Assembly: GCA_017513085.1 (NCBI GenBank)
Contig: JAFWDK010000022.1
Coordinates: forward strand, 62,001-126,000
From: Clostridiales bacterium
GTDB lineage: Bacteria; Bacillota; Clostridia; Saccharofermentanales; Saccharofermentanaceae
Reading direction: 5' to 3'
DNA: 64,000 bases
Made by a program: the position numbers and the translations under genes. Under the pieces are notes generated by a model. The model had not been told where the DNA came from. It was given only the letters and a program-made list of their open reading frames with translations, and searched no databases. Below are positions 25,761 through 34,849 of the stretch, piece after piece (positions within the stretch are counted from its first letter, which is position 1; every line of letters begins with the position of its first letter).

Positions 25761-27107
25761 ATGAGAAGTTGGCTGCTAAGTAATAAAAATATAGAGAAAA
25801 ACAGTTATATCTGGAATATGGCCGGAAGCATGCTCAATGCTTTCCAGACTGTGATCATGTATATGATCCTGGCCCGTACCGTGGGAAACACGCAGACCAG
25901 CGTTTTCTCCATCGCATATGCTCACGCAAGTTTGTATTTGAATTTAGGAAACTACGGAATGCGTAATTTCCAGGTTTCCGATATCAAGAAGAAGTATTCT
26001 TTTAACGAGTACTTCGTATCCCGTTTGATCTCTACGGCGATGATGATCGCCTTTGCACTCGTGCACCTCTTTTTCATCGTTCGCTCAAACAGTTACACCA
26101 ATGAGAAGATCTGGATCATGATCTGGATGATCCTTCAGAAATCCGTGGATGCGATCGAGAATGTCTACCACGGACAATATCAGCAGAATAACCGTCTGGA
26201 TGTCGGCGGACGCTGCATGACGGTCCGTATGATCCTTCTGTATATCTGCTTTGGCACGGCGCTGATCGTAACGAAGGATCTTCTTGTATCCCTTGTTTTT
26301 TCCACGATCACGACGTTCCTGTTCTTCGTGATCCTGACCGCCTGGACGCGTCATCTGGCGACCAAACCGGTGGAGAAGGAAATGCCGGAGGGCGCTGCAG
26401 AACCGAAGAGACTGATCTGGCAAAAGGTCGGAGCTCTTTTGTGGCACTGCTTCCCGCTGTGCGCCGGTCTGTTCCTCTCGTTCTATATCGGCAATGCGCC
26501 GAAGTATGCGATCGATGCTATCTTCCCGGATCTTCAGGCCAGGTATAACTATATCTCCATGCCGGTGTTCGTAGTCGGTATGCTGAATAATTTTATCTTC
26601 ATGCCGCAGATGACATCTTTATCCAAACTCTGGCAGAACAGGGATATGAAGAAGTTTACCAGAAAGATCCTCATGCAGGTATTGATCCTCGCGGGTATCA
26701 CGGCAGTTTGCCTTGCCGGTGCATTCCTTCTCGGTATTCCGGTGCTGTCCTTCCTTTACAGCACAGATCTTGCCGAGTATAAATCCGCGCTTCTTATCCT
26801 GATCATCGGAGGAGGATTCCTGGGATTGACCGGTTTCCTGAATGCCGTGATCACGATCATCCGTTGCCAGAAATTCACGATGTTCGGCTATGCGGCAGTC
26901 GCTTTGGCAGCATTACTGCTTTCCAACAAAGTGGTGGAAAAATATGAAGTGAATGGTGCTTCCGTGCTGTACCTTGCGCTAATGGCAGTACTGAGCCTGA
27001 TTTTTGTTATCATGCTGGTGATCGGGATCCAGGTTAAAAAGAACAAGCCTGATCTCAAAACAGTATCCGAGGATGAGCGGGCAGCAGCAGGAGATTCGAA
27101 CTCTTAA
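25761..27107 (+). CDS. Polysaccharide flippase, MOP superfamily
   Basis: The 448-residue protein has about twelve membrane helices, beginning NSYIWNMAGSMLNAFQTVIMYMILARTVG as in Wzx/oligosaccharide flippases. These move undecaprenyl-linked glycans across the membrane. The C-terminal tail is cytosolic and acidic. GGAAG lies 6 bases before the ATG. It opens the surface glycan gene set, but the terminator at 27131-27154 and a new promoter separate it from the glycosyltransferases. Confidence 0.88.
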   Translation: MRSWLLSNKNIEKNSYIWNMAGSMLNAFQTVIMYMILARTVGNTQTSVFSIAYAHASLYLNLGNYGMRNFQVSDIKKKYSFNEYFVSRLISTAMMIAFALVHLFFIVRSNSYTNEKIWIMIWMILQKSVDAIENVYHGQYQQNNRLDVGGRCMTVRMILLYICFGTALIVTKDLLVSLVFSTITTFLFFVILTAWTRHLATKPVEKEMPEGAAEPKRLIWQKVGALLWHCFPLCAGLFLSFYIGNAPKYAIDAIFPDLQARYNYISMPVFVVGMLNNFIFMPQMTSLSKLWQNRDMKKFTRKILMQVLILAGITAVCLAGAFLLGIPVLSFLYSTDLAEYKSALLILIIGGGFLGLTGFLNAVITIIRCQKFTMFGYAAVALAALLLSNKVVEKYEVNGASVLYLALMAVLSLIFVIMLVIGIQVKKNKPDLKTVSEDERAAAGDSNS

Positions 27108-27130
27108 AAATCTACCGGGGGGAATACGGA

Positions 27131-27154
27131 AAACCCTTGCAGGCAAGGGTTTTT
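27131..27154 (+). terminator. Terminator after the flippase gene
   Basis: AAACCCTTG pairs perfectly with CAAGGGTTT around a CAGG loop, with T residues following. Confidence 0.88.
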
Positions 27155-27159
27155 GGAAT

Positions 27160-27188
27160 TTGACAATAATGAACGATAGCGTTACGAT
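27160..27188 (+). promoter_or_regulatory. Promoter of the glycosyltransferase genes
   Basis: A perfect TTGACA (27160-27165) is followed after 17 bp by TACGAT (27183-27188). Confidence 0.6.
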
Positions 27189-27205
27189 AAATAAAAAACG
27201 GTGGC

Positions 27206-28903
27206 ATGGGTGTGAGTACGCGTAAGTATTTTTTAATCTCATTATCGACGGTTTTTGTTTTGACACTTATATTATTGATCACTCGCGGGATAGTGTATGA
27301 AACGGTCGATGATTTTAATGTCATGTACTCTATTGCCGGGTACAAATCAGGCGCGCCTTTTTGGCAGTTAACTTTCTATAACTGCATTTATGCAGGATTT
27401 ATCAGCATTTTCTATCGTATAACGGGATATATCCAGTGGTATACCGTATTCCAGATCATATGTATTTTTTCCAGTCTGGTCGTGATCATGTTCGCCTATC
27501 TGCGCATTGCCAAATGCACAAAGAAGAACATTTGGATCGCAATCGCTATTTTCTCAGGCCTTTATATTTCAGCATATATGTATATCCTGCAACGTATGCA
27601 GTTTACGACCACTGCCGCCATTATGGGCGCAGCAGGCGTCAGCATGATGTATCTTTTCCTGGAGGAAGGGAAGAAGAGAGAGCTTTTGATCTCCTGCGCT
27701 TTTATTCTCGGTGCATATCTCAACCGACGCTTGGCCGGTCTTTTCGTTATCGCTCTTTGGGGTGGACTTTTTGTTGTACATGAGATCATCGAGTGGAAGA
27801 AGAGAGACAAGAAAGAGCTTGTGAAGCGTTGCGCGATCCTTGCAGGCTGTATGCTGATCGTTCTGGGCATCCGTATTGCCGACCAGTATGTGAAGCGGAC
27901 CAAGCTGAACAAGGACTATATGGTCTACGATGAGTACCGTGGCAAATTCCAGGATTACCAGAAACCCAGCTATGTGGATAACCGCGAACTCTATAACAGT
28001 GTGGGCTGGGACGATAAGGTCTATTCTCTGGTCAATGCACTGATCTATATCGACCCTCGGATCAATGAGGAGAGCTTCCGGACACTTGTGGAATCGGATG
28101 CTTTCCAGTCGCATCTGCCGTTTAAGGATGCGGTCAAGATGTTTACCGAACTGTGTCAGACAGAACCTGCAGCGGAGATCAGCGTGATATTGCTGATCAC
28201 ATTTGCCGCTTTTGCAATCATGTTTGCCCATATCACCAAGAATAAAAAGACGCTTTTGCTGGCGATCTATTCTGTCTGTGCCTGGCTGGCGTTTGTCGTA
28301 TATCTGTCATATTCAGGACGTCTGCCATTACGCGTCGGCCTTTTGGTCACACTTCCGCCGATGACCTTGCTTTTGATGATCGCTACTGCTGAAGTTATAA
28401 GACGTAACAAGAAGATCGATCTTCTCCGTGTCTGTCTGCTTCCGCTTCTGATCGCACTGAGCTTCTCCTCGGTCAACAACATTTATGTCCGCCTGAGCAG
28501 TAAGGACTCCTATTCCCAGAAGATCATGTTCGACTTTGAAAACTACGCGCTCAGCCATCCGGATAAAGTCTTCCTTCACGACTACACGATCTGTAATGTA
28601 TATAATGCTTATTCGGCGACACATGTTTATGTCAAGAAAAAGCCTACAAATATTATCCTGTCCGGCGGAAGTTATACTTACAGCGCCTGTTACTATGCGC
28701 AGCTGGCCGCCAATCATCTCAGCAAGTTTGATGGTGAAACCTTGTTGCAGGATGGTGTGTTCTTCGTATGTGATAACAACCGGAGAGGCATGCCGACATT
28801 TATAACGCAGTATTTGCAGTCTCTTTACGGGAAAGGAGTTAAGTGTGATCTGGTGGAACTGATTTCAGATGGGGATGTGGCCATCTACAAGTTTCACACT
28901 TGA
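27206..28903 (+). CDS. Multi-pass GT-C-like membrane protein
   Basis: The 565-residue protein has about ten membrane helices and an acidic YETVDDFNVMYS motif in the first external loop, which resembles the Asp-rich loop of GT-C glycosyltransferases using lipid-linked sugars. Long extracellular parts follow the helices (about 215-300 and 430-565). No specific family can be assigned. The start is uncertain: the ATG at 27206 is only 1 base from GGTGG, while the GTG at 27212 lies 7 bases from it. It precedes a polyprenyl-phosphate sugar transferase, so the two may add a sugar branch outside the cell. Confidence 0.75.
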   Translation: MGVSTRKYFLISLSTVFVLTLILLITRGIVYETVDDFNVMYSIAGYKSGAPFWQLTFYNCIYAGFISIFYRITGYIQWYTVFQIICIFSSLVVIMFAYLRIAKCTKKNIWIAIAIFSGLYISAYMYILQRMQFTTTAAIMGAAGVSMMYLFLEEGKKRELLISCAFILGAYLNRRLAGLFVIALWGGLFVVHEIIEWKKRDKKELVKRCAILAGCMLIVLGIRIADQYVKRTKLNKDYMVYDEYRGKFQDYQKPSYVDNRELYNSVGWDDKVYSLVNALIYIDPRINEESFRTLVESDAFQSHLPFKDAVKMFTELCQTEPAAEISVILLITFAAFAIMFAHITKNKKTLLLAIYSVCAWLAFVVYLSYSGRLPLRVGLLVTLPPMTLLLMIATAEVIRRNKKIDLLRVCLLPLLIALSFSSVNNIYVRLSSKDSYSQKIMFDFENYALSHPDKVFLHDYTICNVYNAYSATHVYVKKKPTNIILSGGSYTYSACYYAQLAANHLSKFDGETLLQDGVFFVCDNNRRGMPTFITQYLQSLYGKGVKCDLVELISDGDVAIYKFHT

Positions 28904-28929
28904 AAATATAGAATAGAGGTTCGTTTATT

Positions 28930-29886
28930 ATGGAATTTGTAAAAGATCTTGTCAGCATAGTTATTCCTTGCTATGGAAGTGAGAAAACTCTCAAGGGGGT
29001 TATTGATGAGCTTGTCTCACTTTTTGCGCAGCAAAGCCGTTTCGATTATGAAATCATTGCCGTAAACGATGCGTCTCCGGACAAAGTGTATGACGTCATT
29101 CAGGAATGCGCGAAGCAGAATCCGAAAGTTAAGGGTATCGATCTGGCGATCAACCGTGGCAAGCACTGTGCGATCCTGGTCGGATATGCGCATGTTTCCG
29201 GTGAGTTTGTCGTGAACCTGGATGATGACGGACAGTGCCCGGCAGACCGTATCTGGGATCTTCTTAAACCTTTGGATGAGGGCTATGATATGGCCATGGC
29301 AAAATATGCGCAGAAGAAAGAAAGCTTCATGAAGAAATTCGGAAGCTCTGTAAATGACCGCATTTCCCGTAGTCTTCTGAATAAGCCGAAGGGAATGCGT
29401 TTTACGAATTTCATTGCCAGGAAGCGCTTCGTGACAGATGCGATGAAGAACTATAAGATGCCTTATGCCTATCTGGAAGGCCTGTCCCTTTGCACGACCA
29501 GAAACGTGAAGATGGTGGACATGGAAGAAAGATCCCGTGCTGCAGGCCGTTCCGGCTATACTTTTGCCAAATCCTTCAAGCTCTGGATGAACGGATACAC
29601 GTCTTTTTCTGCCAAACCGCTCCGTGTATCCACATTTGCAGGTCTTTTCCTGGTTCTGGCGGGAGTCGGCATCATGATCCTTGATCTGATCTTCTGCCTC
29701 GCCAAGTACTCGACTGACCTTCAGTTCCTCCTTCTTTTGGGAGTGATCTTCTTCCTGTTCGGCATCGTGCTTCTGGCGCTGGGTATGCTGGGCGAATATG
29801 TCGGAAGAATATTTGTTGCGCAGAATACAGCGAATCAGTATATAATAAGAGATAAGTGCAATCTTGAAGATGATTCGCACTGTTAA
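28930..29886 (+). CDS. GT2 glycosyltransferase, polyprenyl-phosphate sugar type
   Basis: The 318-residue protein has a GT-A domain (VSIVIPCYGSEKTLKGVIDELV, AVNDASPD, metal-binding NLDDDGQCP) and two C-terminal membrane helices (about 235-258 and 265-295), the layout of GtrB/DPM1-like enzymes that load a hexose onto undecaprenyl phosphate. It sits 26 bases after the GT-C-like gene and 19 before an ATP-grasp gene, in one operon. The donor sugar cannot be read. Confidence 0.9.
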   Translation: MEFVKDLVSIVIPCYGSEKTLKGVIDELVSLFAQQSRFDYEIIAVNDASPDKVYDVIQECAKQNPKVKGIDLAINRGKHCAILVGYAHVSGEFVVNLDDDGQCPADRIWDLLKPLDEGYDMAMAKYAQKKESFMKKFGSSVNDRISRSLLNKPKGMRFTNFIARKRFVTDAMKNYKMPYAYLEGLSLCTTRNVKMVDMEERSRAAGRSGYTFAKSFKLWMNGYTSFSAKPLRVSTFAGLFLVLAGVGIMILDLIFCLAKYSTDLQFLLLLGVIFFLFGIVLLALGMLGEYVGRIFVAQNTANQYIIRDKCNLEDDSHC

Positions 29887-29905
29887 GATTTAACGGAGGT
29901 CTGAT

Positions 29906-31102
29906 ATGAGTAAGGTATTGATGGTGCTTGGCGCCAGCTTTCCTCAAGCAAAACTGATTGAGGCAGCAAAACGATTGGGGTATAAAACGATTGTTGCAAG
30001 TATTCCGGGTGAATATCCGGGTCTTCAGGTAGCGGATCAGGTGGAATATGTGGACATTAGTGATCCGGAGGCGGTATTGGAAGCCGCGAAAAAGAATAAT
30101 GTGGATGGCGTGGCGACATGCTGTCTGGATACAGGCATCCGTGCTTTGGGCTATGTATGTGAGAAGATGGGCCTCCCGGGTCTTTCTGCCGTTTCCGCGC
30201 AAAGATGCAATGACAAGCTGATGATGAAGAAGGCTTTTAAAGAATATGGCGTTACATCTGCCCGTTACGAAGAAGTCACGAATCTGGAGGAACTGCTTTC
30301 CGCAGCCGGCGATCTTGGTTATCCGATCGTGTTGAAGGCACTGAACCAGCAGGGCAGTAAGGGTGTTTACATTTGTCATGATGAAGCAGAACTCCGTGAC
30401 AGTTATGCGAATCTTCAGAGCATCGTTGAGGCACCGCTATGTATCGTTGAAGAATATATTTCCGGTTATGAGCTGGGTGCTCAGGCATTCGTATATCAGG
30501 GGGAGATCCTCTATATCCTGCCGCACGGAGACAATACGTACATGAGCCGTACAGCAGTTCCGATCGGACACTATGTGCCGCTTGGAATTTCCCAGGAGCT
30601 TTACGATACAGCGGTCGTTGAGTGCGAAAAGGCGATCCGTTCCATGGGTCTGGATAACTGTGCAGTCAACATCGACCTGATTGCCAAGGATGGCAAGATC
30701 TACCTGATCGAGCTGACCGGTAGAGCCGGCGCGACATGCCTGCCGGAGATCATGAGTCTGTACTTTGATTTCGACTACTACGAGATGATCGCGTATACGG
30801 CAGTTGGCGGAAATGCCAAGGAGTTCTTCGCTAAGAAGAGCGATAAGAAGCCGGGTGTGGCTGCCCGTATGATGCTTTCCGAGGTTTCCGGTGTAGTCAA
30901 GAGCGTCTCCTATGATGAGGACCTGGTCAAAGATCCACGTGTCAAAGACTTCTCCCTTATCATTCATAAGGGAAGTCAGGTCAATGCTTTTACCAATGCG
31001 AAAGACAGGATCGGTCAGATCGTAACGGTAGGCGATACCTACGAGGAGTGCGATAAGCTGATCAACGATATCGAGAAGAGTCTGGTCATTGAGTTTGAGT
31101 GA
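29906..31102 (+). CDS. ATP-grasp ligase A in the polysaccharide locus
   Basis: The 398-residue protein has an N-terminal Rossmann-like pre-ATP-grasp domain (VLMVLGASFPQAKLIEAAKRLGY), the ATP-binding lysine strand PIVLKALNQQGSKGV, EEYISGYELGAQAF, and the metal-binding region CAVNIDLIAKDGKIYLIELTGRAG. Such enzymes form amide or peptide bonds through an acyl phosphate. Lying last in a glycosyltransferase operon, it may attach an amino acid to a sugar acid. The substrate is unknown. AACGGAGG precedes the ATG, and a terminator follows. It is distantly related to the ligase at 34850. Confidence 0.87.
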   Translation: MSKVLMVLGASFPQAKLIEAAKRLGYKTIVASIPGEYPGLQVADQVEYVDISDPEAVLEAAKKNNVDGVATCCLDTGIRALGYVCEKMGLPGLSAVSAQRCNDKLMMKKAFKEYGVTSARYEEVTNLEELLSAAGDLGYPIVLKALNQQGSKGVYICHDEAELRDSYANLQSIVEAPLCIVEEYISGYELGAQAFVYQGEILYILPHGDNTYMSRTAVPIGHYVPLGISQELYDTAVVECEKAIRSMGLDNCAVNIDLIAKDGKIYLIELTGRAGATCLPEIMSLYFDFDYYEMIAYTAVGGNAKEFFAKKSDKKPGVAARMMLSEVSGVVKSVSYDEDLVKDPRVKDFSLIIHKGSQVNAFTNAKDRIGQIVTVGDTYEECDKLINDIEKSLVIEFE

Positions 31103-31146
31103 TATCGGAAGATATGCTTCTTGCTGATTATTGCGATTTACATAAT

Positions 31147-31183
31147 GAGGTGTCTCAAAAAAATTGAGGCACCTCTTTATTTT
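31147..31183 (+). terminator. Terminator of the glycosyltransferase operon
   Basis: GAGGTGTCTCA (31147-31157) pairs with TGAGGCACCTC (31165-31175), one G-T wobble, followed by TTTATTTT. Confidence 0.88.
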
Positions 31184-31311
31184 GCAACTGCCTTGCTTAA
31201 AATTTTCAAGGTAAATTTACAATATTGTCATTAAAGATGGTGGCGGCGAAAACGATCGCAAAGTAAAATATGATTGGGTAGTGATATACAAAAAGAATGG
31301 AGGAGCGGAAT

Positions 31312-34300
31312 ATGAAAAGAAAATTCATACTATCGCTAAGTGCGGCAATGGTCGCTTGTATATGTTTTGCAGGGGCCCCTGCTGTTTTGGCGGAAAACAA
31401 TGCAGCGGTGATCAGATACGATTATGAAGAACAGGATGCGGCAGTATTTTCGGATGAAGATAGTGCAGCAGCATATCTTCGGGATCAGATGGTTCAAAGA
31501 TACACGACCATCACAGTTCGTTATCACGTAGATAATGGTGTTTTGCCGAAAGGTACTGCTGAGAGTATCTACAGGAAAGTCTTTGACAGAGATGCGACGA
31601 GTGTGGCGGCAAATGCGAAGATCTCTGACTATCTGCGCTTTAGTGTCAGATCCCAGGCAAAGACGACGAATATCGTTGGAAACGGGGACTACGATCTGGT
31701 ATATACGATCGAATATATTCCCGGCTCTTCCAATGCGACCGAGTCATCAGTAGATGCATTTGTTGATAACTTCATTAGTACGAACGTGACCGGCAAAAAT
31801 CTCTCGGAATATGACAAGGTAAAGTTGGTCTACGATTACATAGCCAAGAATGTCTATTACGATCATGACTCGTATGACAACGAAACAGCAAACAACACCT
31901 GGACAGAAGCACATACTGCGTATTCGGCTCTGAAAAAAAACAAATCTGTCTGCCAGGGCTATGCTATGGCGACGTATCGTCTCCTGACACAGATGGGGAT
32001 CGAGACCCGTTTCCTTCGTGGAGAAGGCTGGAAAAACAACGATCCGACAAAGCGGGACGTGCATGACTTTAATATGGTCAAGGTAAACGGCAAGTGGTAC
32101 TACCTGGATTCGAACTGGGGTGCCATGTTCAAAGAACAAGTCGGCGGAAAAGTCGGTGACGTCGATTACACATGGTTCCTGAAGAGTAAACAGGATTTTG
32201 TGTATCATGCTGTAGATGAAGCCAATATCCAGCCGGATCTGGATACCAGTGTAGTGCAGCAGAACAATTCCTTTGCCGATTCTGATGCTATCAAGATCTC
32301 AGGCTATGCTCCGTCTTATACCTTATACAATATGGATGGACAGTATCAGAATGTCGACGGTAAGGTCGTTGTCCTGACATTTATCCGTACTTCTCAACAG
32401 ACAGGGTTGTATGCCAATACGGATTATTGGACAACACAGCTTATGGATAGCAAAAACAGCATCAATTACAGTGATGTGGTGTATTACATTGTGGATGTCA
32501 GCAAATCTCCGAATCGCAATGCTCTAGCGCAACTGGTAAATTTGGGAGCTAATCGTTCCCAAATTATCTGCATCAGCGATGCTTATAATACCCAGGCATA
32601 CTTGGAGAATGTCGTTTCGGAATTTGCCGCAAATGCCGGTTATACATCCTTCGATGAGAACTTCAGCTTTTCTTTCCCGTTCACTTGTGTAGTAGACCGT
32701 TCCGGAAGGATCGCCTATACATTCAACCCGGGAAGAAAAACAAATGGTTCATCTCTCCCTGTCTACCTTACTTCCGGTAATCTCAACAGAAAACTGGACT
32801 ATCTGCACCAGAATCCGACTTCCGATACCCGTGCAAACCGTGGACTTCCGGGCAAAGCCGCGACGATCGGCATGCAGAGACCGGATGGTACCGGAAGCTA
32901 TGCAGGTACCCTCACCGGAGTTTATGAGAATATGGAGTATAGAAAGCAGGGCACGTCCGTATACTACCCGGGCAATAGCACCGGAAACGTGACCGGACTT
33001 ACGGCGGGTACTTACTATGTCCGTTACAAGGGCACCAATACGTATAAGCCATCTCCTGATAAAGAACTGCTCGTTGCTGCGGCGGCTCCGAGATCCGGCA
33101 TTACGTCAGAAAGCCGCAAGGATGGTTCTATCTATGTGTCCTGGCCGGCAGTTCCTTATGCTATCGGCTATCAGGTCTATCGAAGCACGAAATCCGATGA
33201 CTTAAACAGCTATGCGCTGGTTGGCACAGTCCAGGCATCTGCGGCAGCCGGTCCGTCATTTACGGATACCAGTGCTTTGCAAGAAGGAACGACTTATTAC
33301 TATCGTATCAAATCGTTTATCAAGTCAAAATCCGGAAAGATCGTGCAGTACTCGGATCTGGCACTGTCAGGTTATACCGGTAGAACTTCCCGCAAGGCGG
33401 TCAAGATCATGAGCGCCGGTACGGCGATCACGAAGAAGCAGGGCCAGGTAGGACTGAACTATACCTTGAAATACGTGATCTCCAGTGCTTTTGCCAATGA
33501 GTCATTGAAGAGCGTCACGATCGAAGATCCGACGATCGCTACCATTACATCTTTGGGCTCGGATGGATCGATCAAGATCACGAACAAGAAAGTTGGTACA
33601 ACAAATCTGGTCGTTACATTAAATAGCGGATTCCAGGCAAAGTGCGTACTTGAAGTCATGAGTTCTGTATCGCTGAAGGAAAAGACGATCGATCTAAGTC
33701 TCATCCGAAGCTCGGATACGACGAAAGCCAACCAGTATAAGCTGGTTCCGACAGTATACCCGAGCACGGTGACGGTAACCTACCGTTCCGGTAACACGAG
33801 TGTCGCAACCGTCGATGCAAACGGCTTGATCACAGCAAAGGGCGTGGGCAATACGCGCGTATATGCCAAGAGTTCAAAGGGCGAAGAAGTGAGCGTGCTT
33901 GTCCGTGTTACCCAGAGAGTCTATGTTTCTTCTGTAAAGGCCGCGTACTCCGAGAAGACCATCTTTGCCGGAAATACGTTCTCTTTCTCGAATCTCACGA
34001 TTCAGCCGTCAAATGCCCAGGTCCAGTCGATCACCTATTCGGTTGGTAATACCGGTATTGCTACGGTGGATAGTTCCGGTCTGGTTACCGGTGTGGCAAA
34101 CGGCAATACGTATCTGACCATCGTGGTCAAGGATGTCAGCGGTGCTTCCGTTTCGACAAAAGTATTGCTCCATATCCGTGAGATCGCGCTGACAAAGATC
34201 AACCTGAGATATGCGGAAAAGACGATCGTGCAAGGAAGAGAATTCCAGTTCATGGCGAAACTTGAACCTGTTAACACGACTATGAAAGACATCAGATTCC

Positions 34301-34686
34301 GTACCGGAAATACTTCGATCGCGACCGTGGATGCAACAGGTAAGGTGAAAGCGATCGGCGTGGGCAGCACCTGGCTTTATGCCGAGGCGAAGAACGGAAT
34401 GAGCGCGAAAGTCCTGATCAAGGTCGTGCCGTATGTTCCGATCCAGTCCTTCTCGATCCGTTACGTAGAAAAGTCGCTCAAAGTAGGTTCTCAGTTCCAG
34501 TTTACAGCTGTGATCACACCAACCAATGCGACGGATAAGACCGTGACATTCCGTACCGGAAATACTTCGATCGCGACTGTAGATGCAACCGGAAAGGTTA
34601 CGGCAGTCTCTTCGGGCAACACCTACCTGTATGCAACCAATGCAGATGGTGTAACAGTAAAATGCCTCTTAAAGATCACAAGATAA
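31312..34686 (+). CDS. Giant exported transglutaminase-like/thioredoxin-fold/Fn3/Ig-like protein
   Basis: The 1124-residue protein has a signal peptide (cut near VLAENN) and a transglutaminase-like domain with Cys214 (KSVCQGYA), His251 (DVHDFNMVKV) and Asp266 (YYLDSNWG). A thioredoxin-fold-like domain follows (about 325-480; APSYTLYNMDG, KVVVLTFIRTSQQTG, PFTCVVDRSGRIAYTF) that lacks CxxC. Then come a possible sugar- or wall-binding beta part, a fibronectin type III domain (ISVSWP-like IYVSWPAVPYAIGYQVYRS, about 605-690) and four Big_2-type Ig repeats to the end. GGAGGAG (31299-31305) selects the ATG at 31312. No sorting motif or membrane anchor is seen. It may remodel wall or cross-link proteins; the exact reaction is unknown. 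Confidence 0.85.
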   Translation: MKRKFILSLSAAMVACICFAGAPAVLAENNAAVIRYDYEEQDAAVFSDEDSAAAYLRDQMVQRYTTITVRYHVDNGVLPKGTAESIYRKVFDRDATSVAANAKISDYLRFSVRSQAKTTNIVGNGDYDLVYTIEYIPGSSNATESSVDAFVDNFISTNVTGKNLSEYDKVKLVYDYIAKNVYYDHDSYDNETANNTWTEAHTAYSALKKNKSVCQGYAMATYRLLTQMGIETRFLRGEGWKNNDPTKRDVHDFNMVKVNGKWYYLDSNWGAMFKEQVGGKVGDVDYTWFLKSKQDFVYHAVDEANIQPDLDTSVVQQNNSFADSDAIKISGYAPSYTLYNMDGQYQNVDGKVVVLTFIRTSQQTGLYANTDYWTTQLMDSKNSINYSDVVYYIVDVSKSPNRNALAQLVNLGANRSQIICISDAYNTQAYLENVVSEFAANAGYTSFDENFSFSFPFTCVVDRSGRIAYTFNPGRKTNGSSLPVYLTSGNLNRKLDYLHQNPTSDTRANRGLPGKAATIGMQRPDGTGSYAGTLTGVYENMEYRKQGTSVYYPGNSTGNVTGLTAGTYYVRYKGTNTYKPSPDKELLVAAAAPRSGITSESRKDGSIYVSWPAVPYAIGYQVYRSTKSDDLNSYALVGTVQASAAAGPSFTDTSALQEGTTYYYRIKSFIKSKSGKIVQYSDLALSGYTGRTSRKAVKIMSAGTAITKKQGQVGLNYTLKYVISSAFANESLKSVTIEDPTIATITSLGSDGSIKITNKKVGTTNLVVTLNSGFQAKCVLEVMSSVSLKEKTIDLSLIRSSDTTKANQYKLVPTVYPSTVTVTYRSGNTSVATVDANGLITAKGVGNTRVYAKSSKGEEVSVLVRVTQRVYVSSVKAAYSEKTIFAGNTFSFSNLTIQPSNAQVQSITYSVGNTGIATVDSSGLVTGVANGNTYLTIVVKDVSGASVSTKVLLHIREIALTKINLRYAEKTIVQGREFQFMAKLEPVNTTMKDIRFRTGNTSIATVDATGKVKAIGVGSTWLYAEAKNGMSAKVLIKVVPYVPIQSFSIRYVEKSLKVGSQFQFTAVITPTNATDKTVTFRTGNTSIATVDATGKVTAVSSGNTYLYATNADGVTVKCLLKITR
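34296..34577 (+). repeat. 30-bp direct repeat in the Ig-like region
   Basis: Bases 34296-34325 and 34548-34577 are identical, 252 bp apart (one 84-residue Ig unit). They encode RTGNTSIAT, the conserved core of the repeat. This suggests recent duplication or gene conversion between repeats. Confidence 0.85.
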
Positions 34687-34730
34687 CCGGGCAGCCTGGA
34701 AGGGCTTAACGAAAGATCTGAATTATCGGG

Positions 34731-34760
34731 AGAACTGCTCCACTGGGGCAGTTCTTCTTA
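34731..34760 (+). terminator. Terminator after the exported transglutaminase gene
   Basis: AGAACTGCTCC (34731-34741) pairs with GGGGCAGTTCT (34745-34755), one wobble, followed by a T-rich stretch. Confidence 0.82.
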
Positions 34761-34782
34761 TTTCTCGGCATTTTGCTCATAT

Positions 34783-34811
34783 TTGACTTTGGTAGGGTGA
34801 TTCACTATAAT
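34783..34811 (+). promoter_or_regulatory. Promoter of ATP-grasp ligase B
   Basis: TTGACT (34783-34788) and a perfect TATAAT (34806-34811) are exactly 17 bp apart. Confidence 0.8.
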
Positions 34812-34849
34812 GACATCGCTTATATCATATATTATGGGAGTTGATTGTT

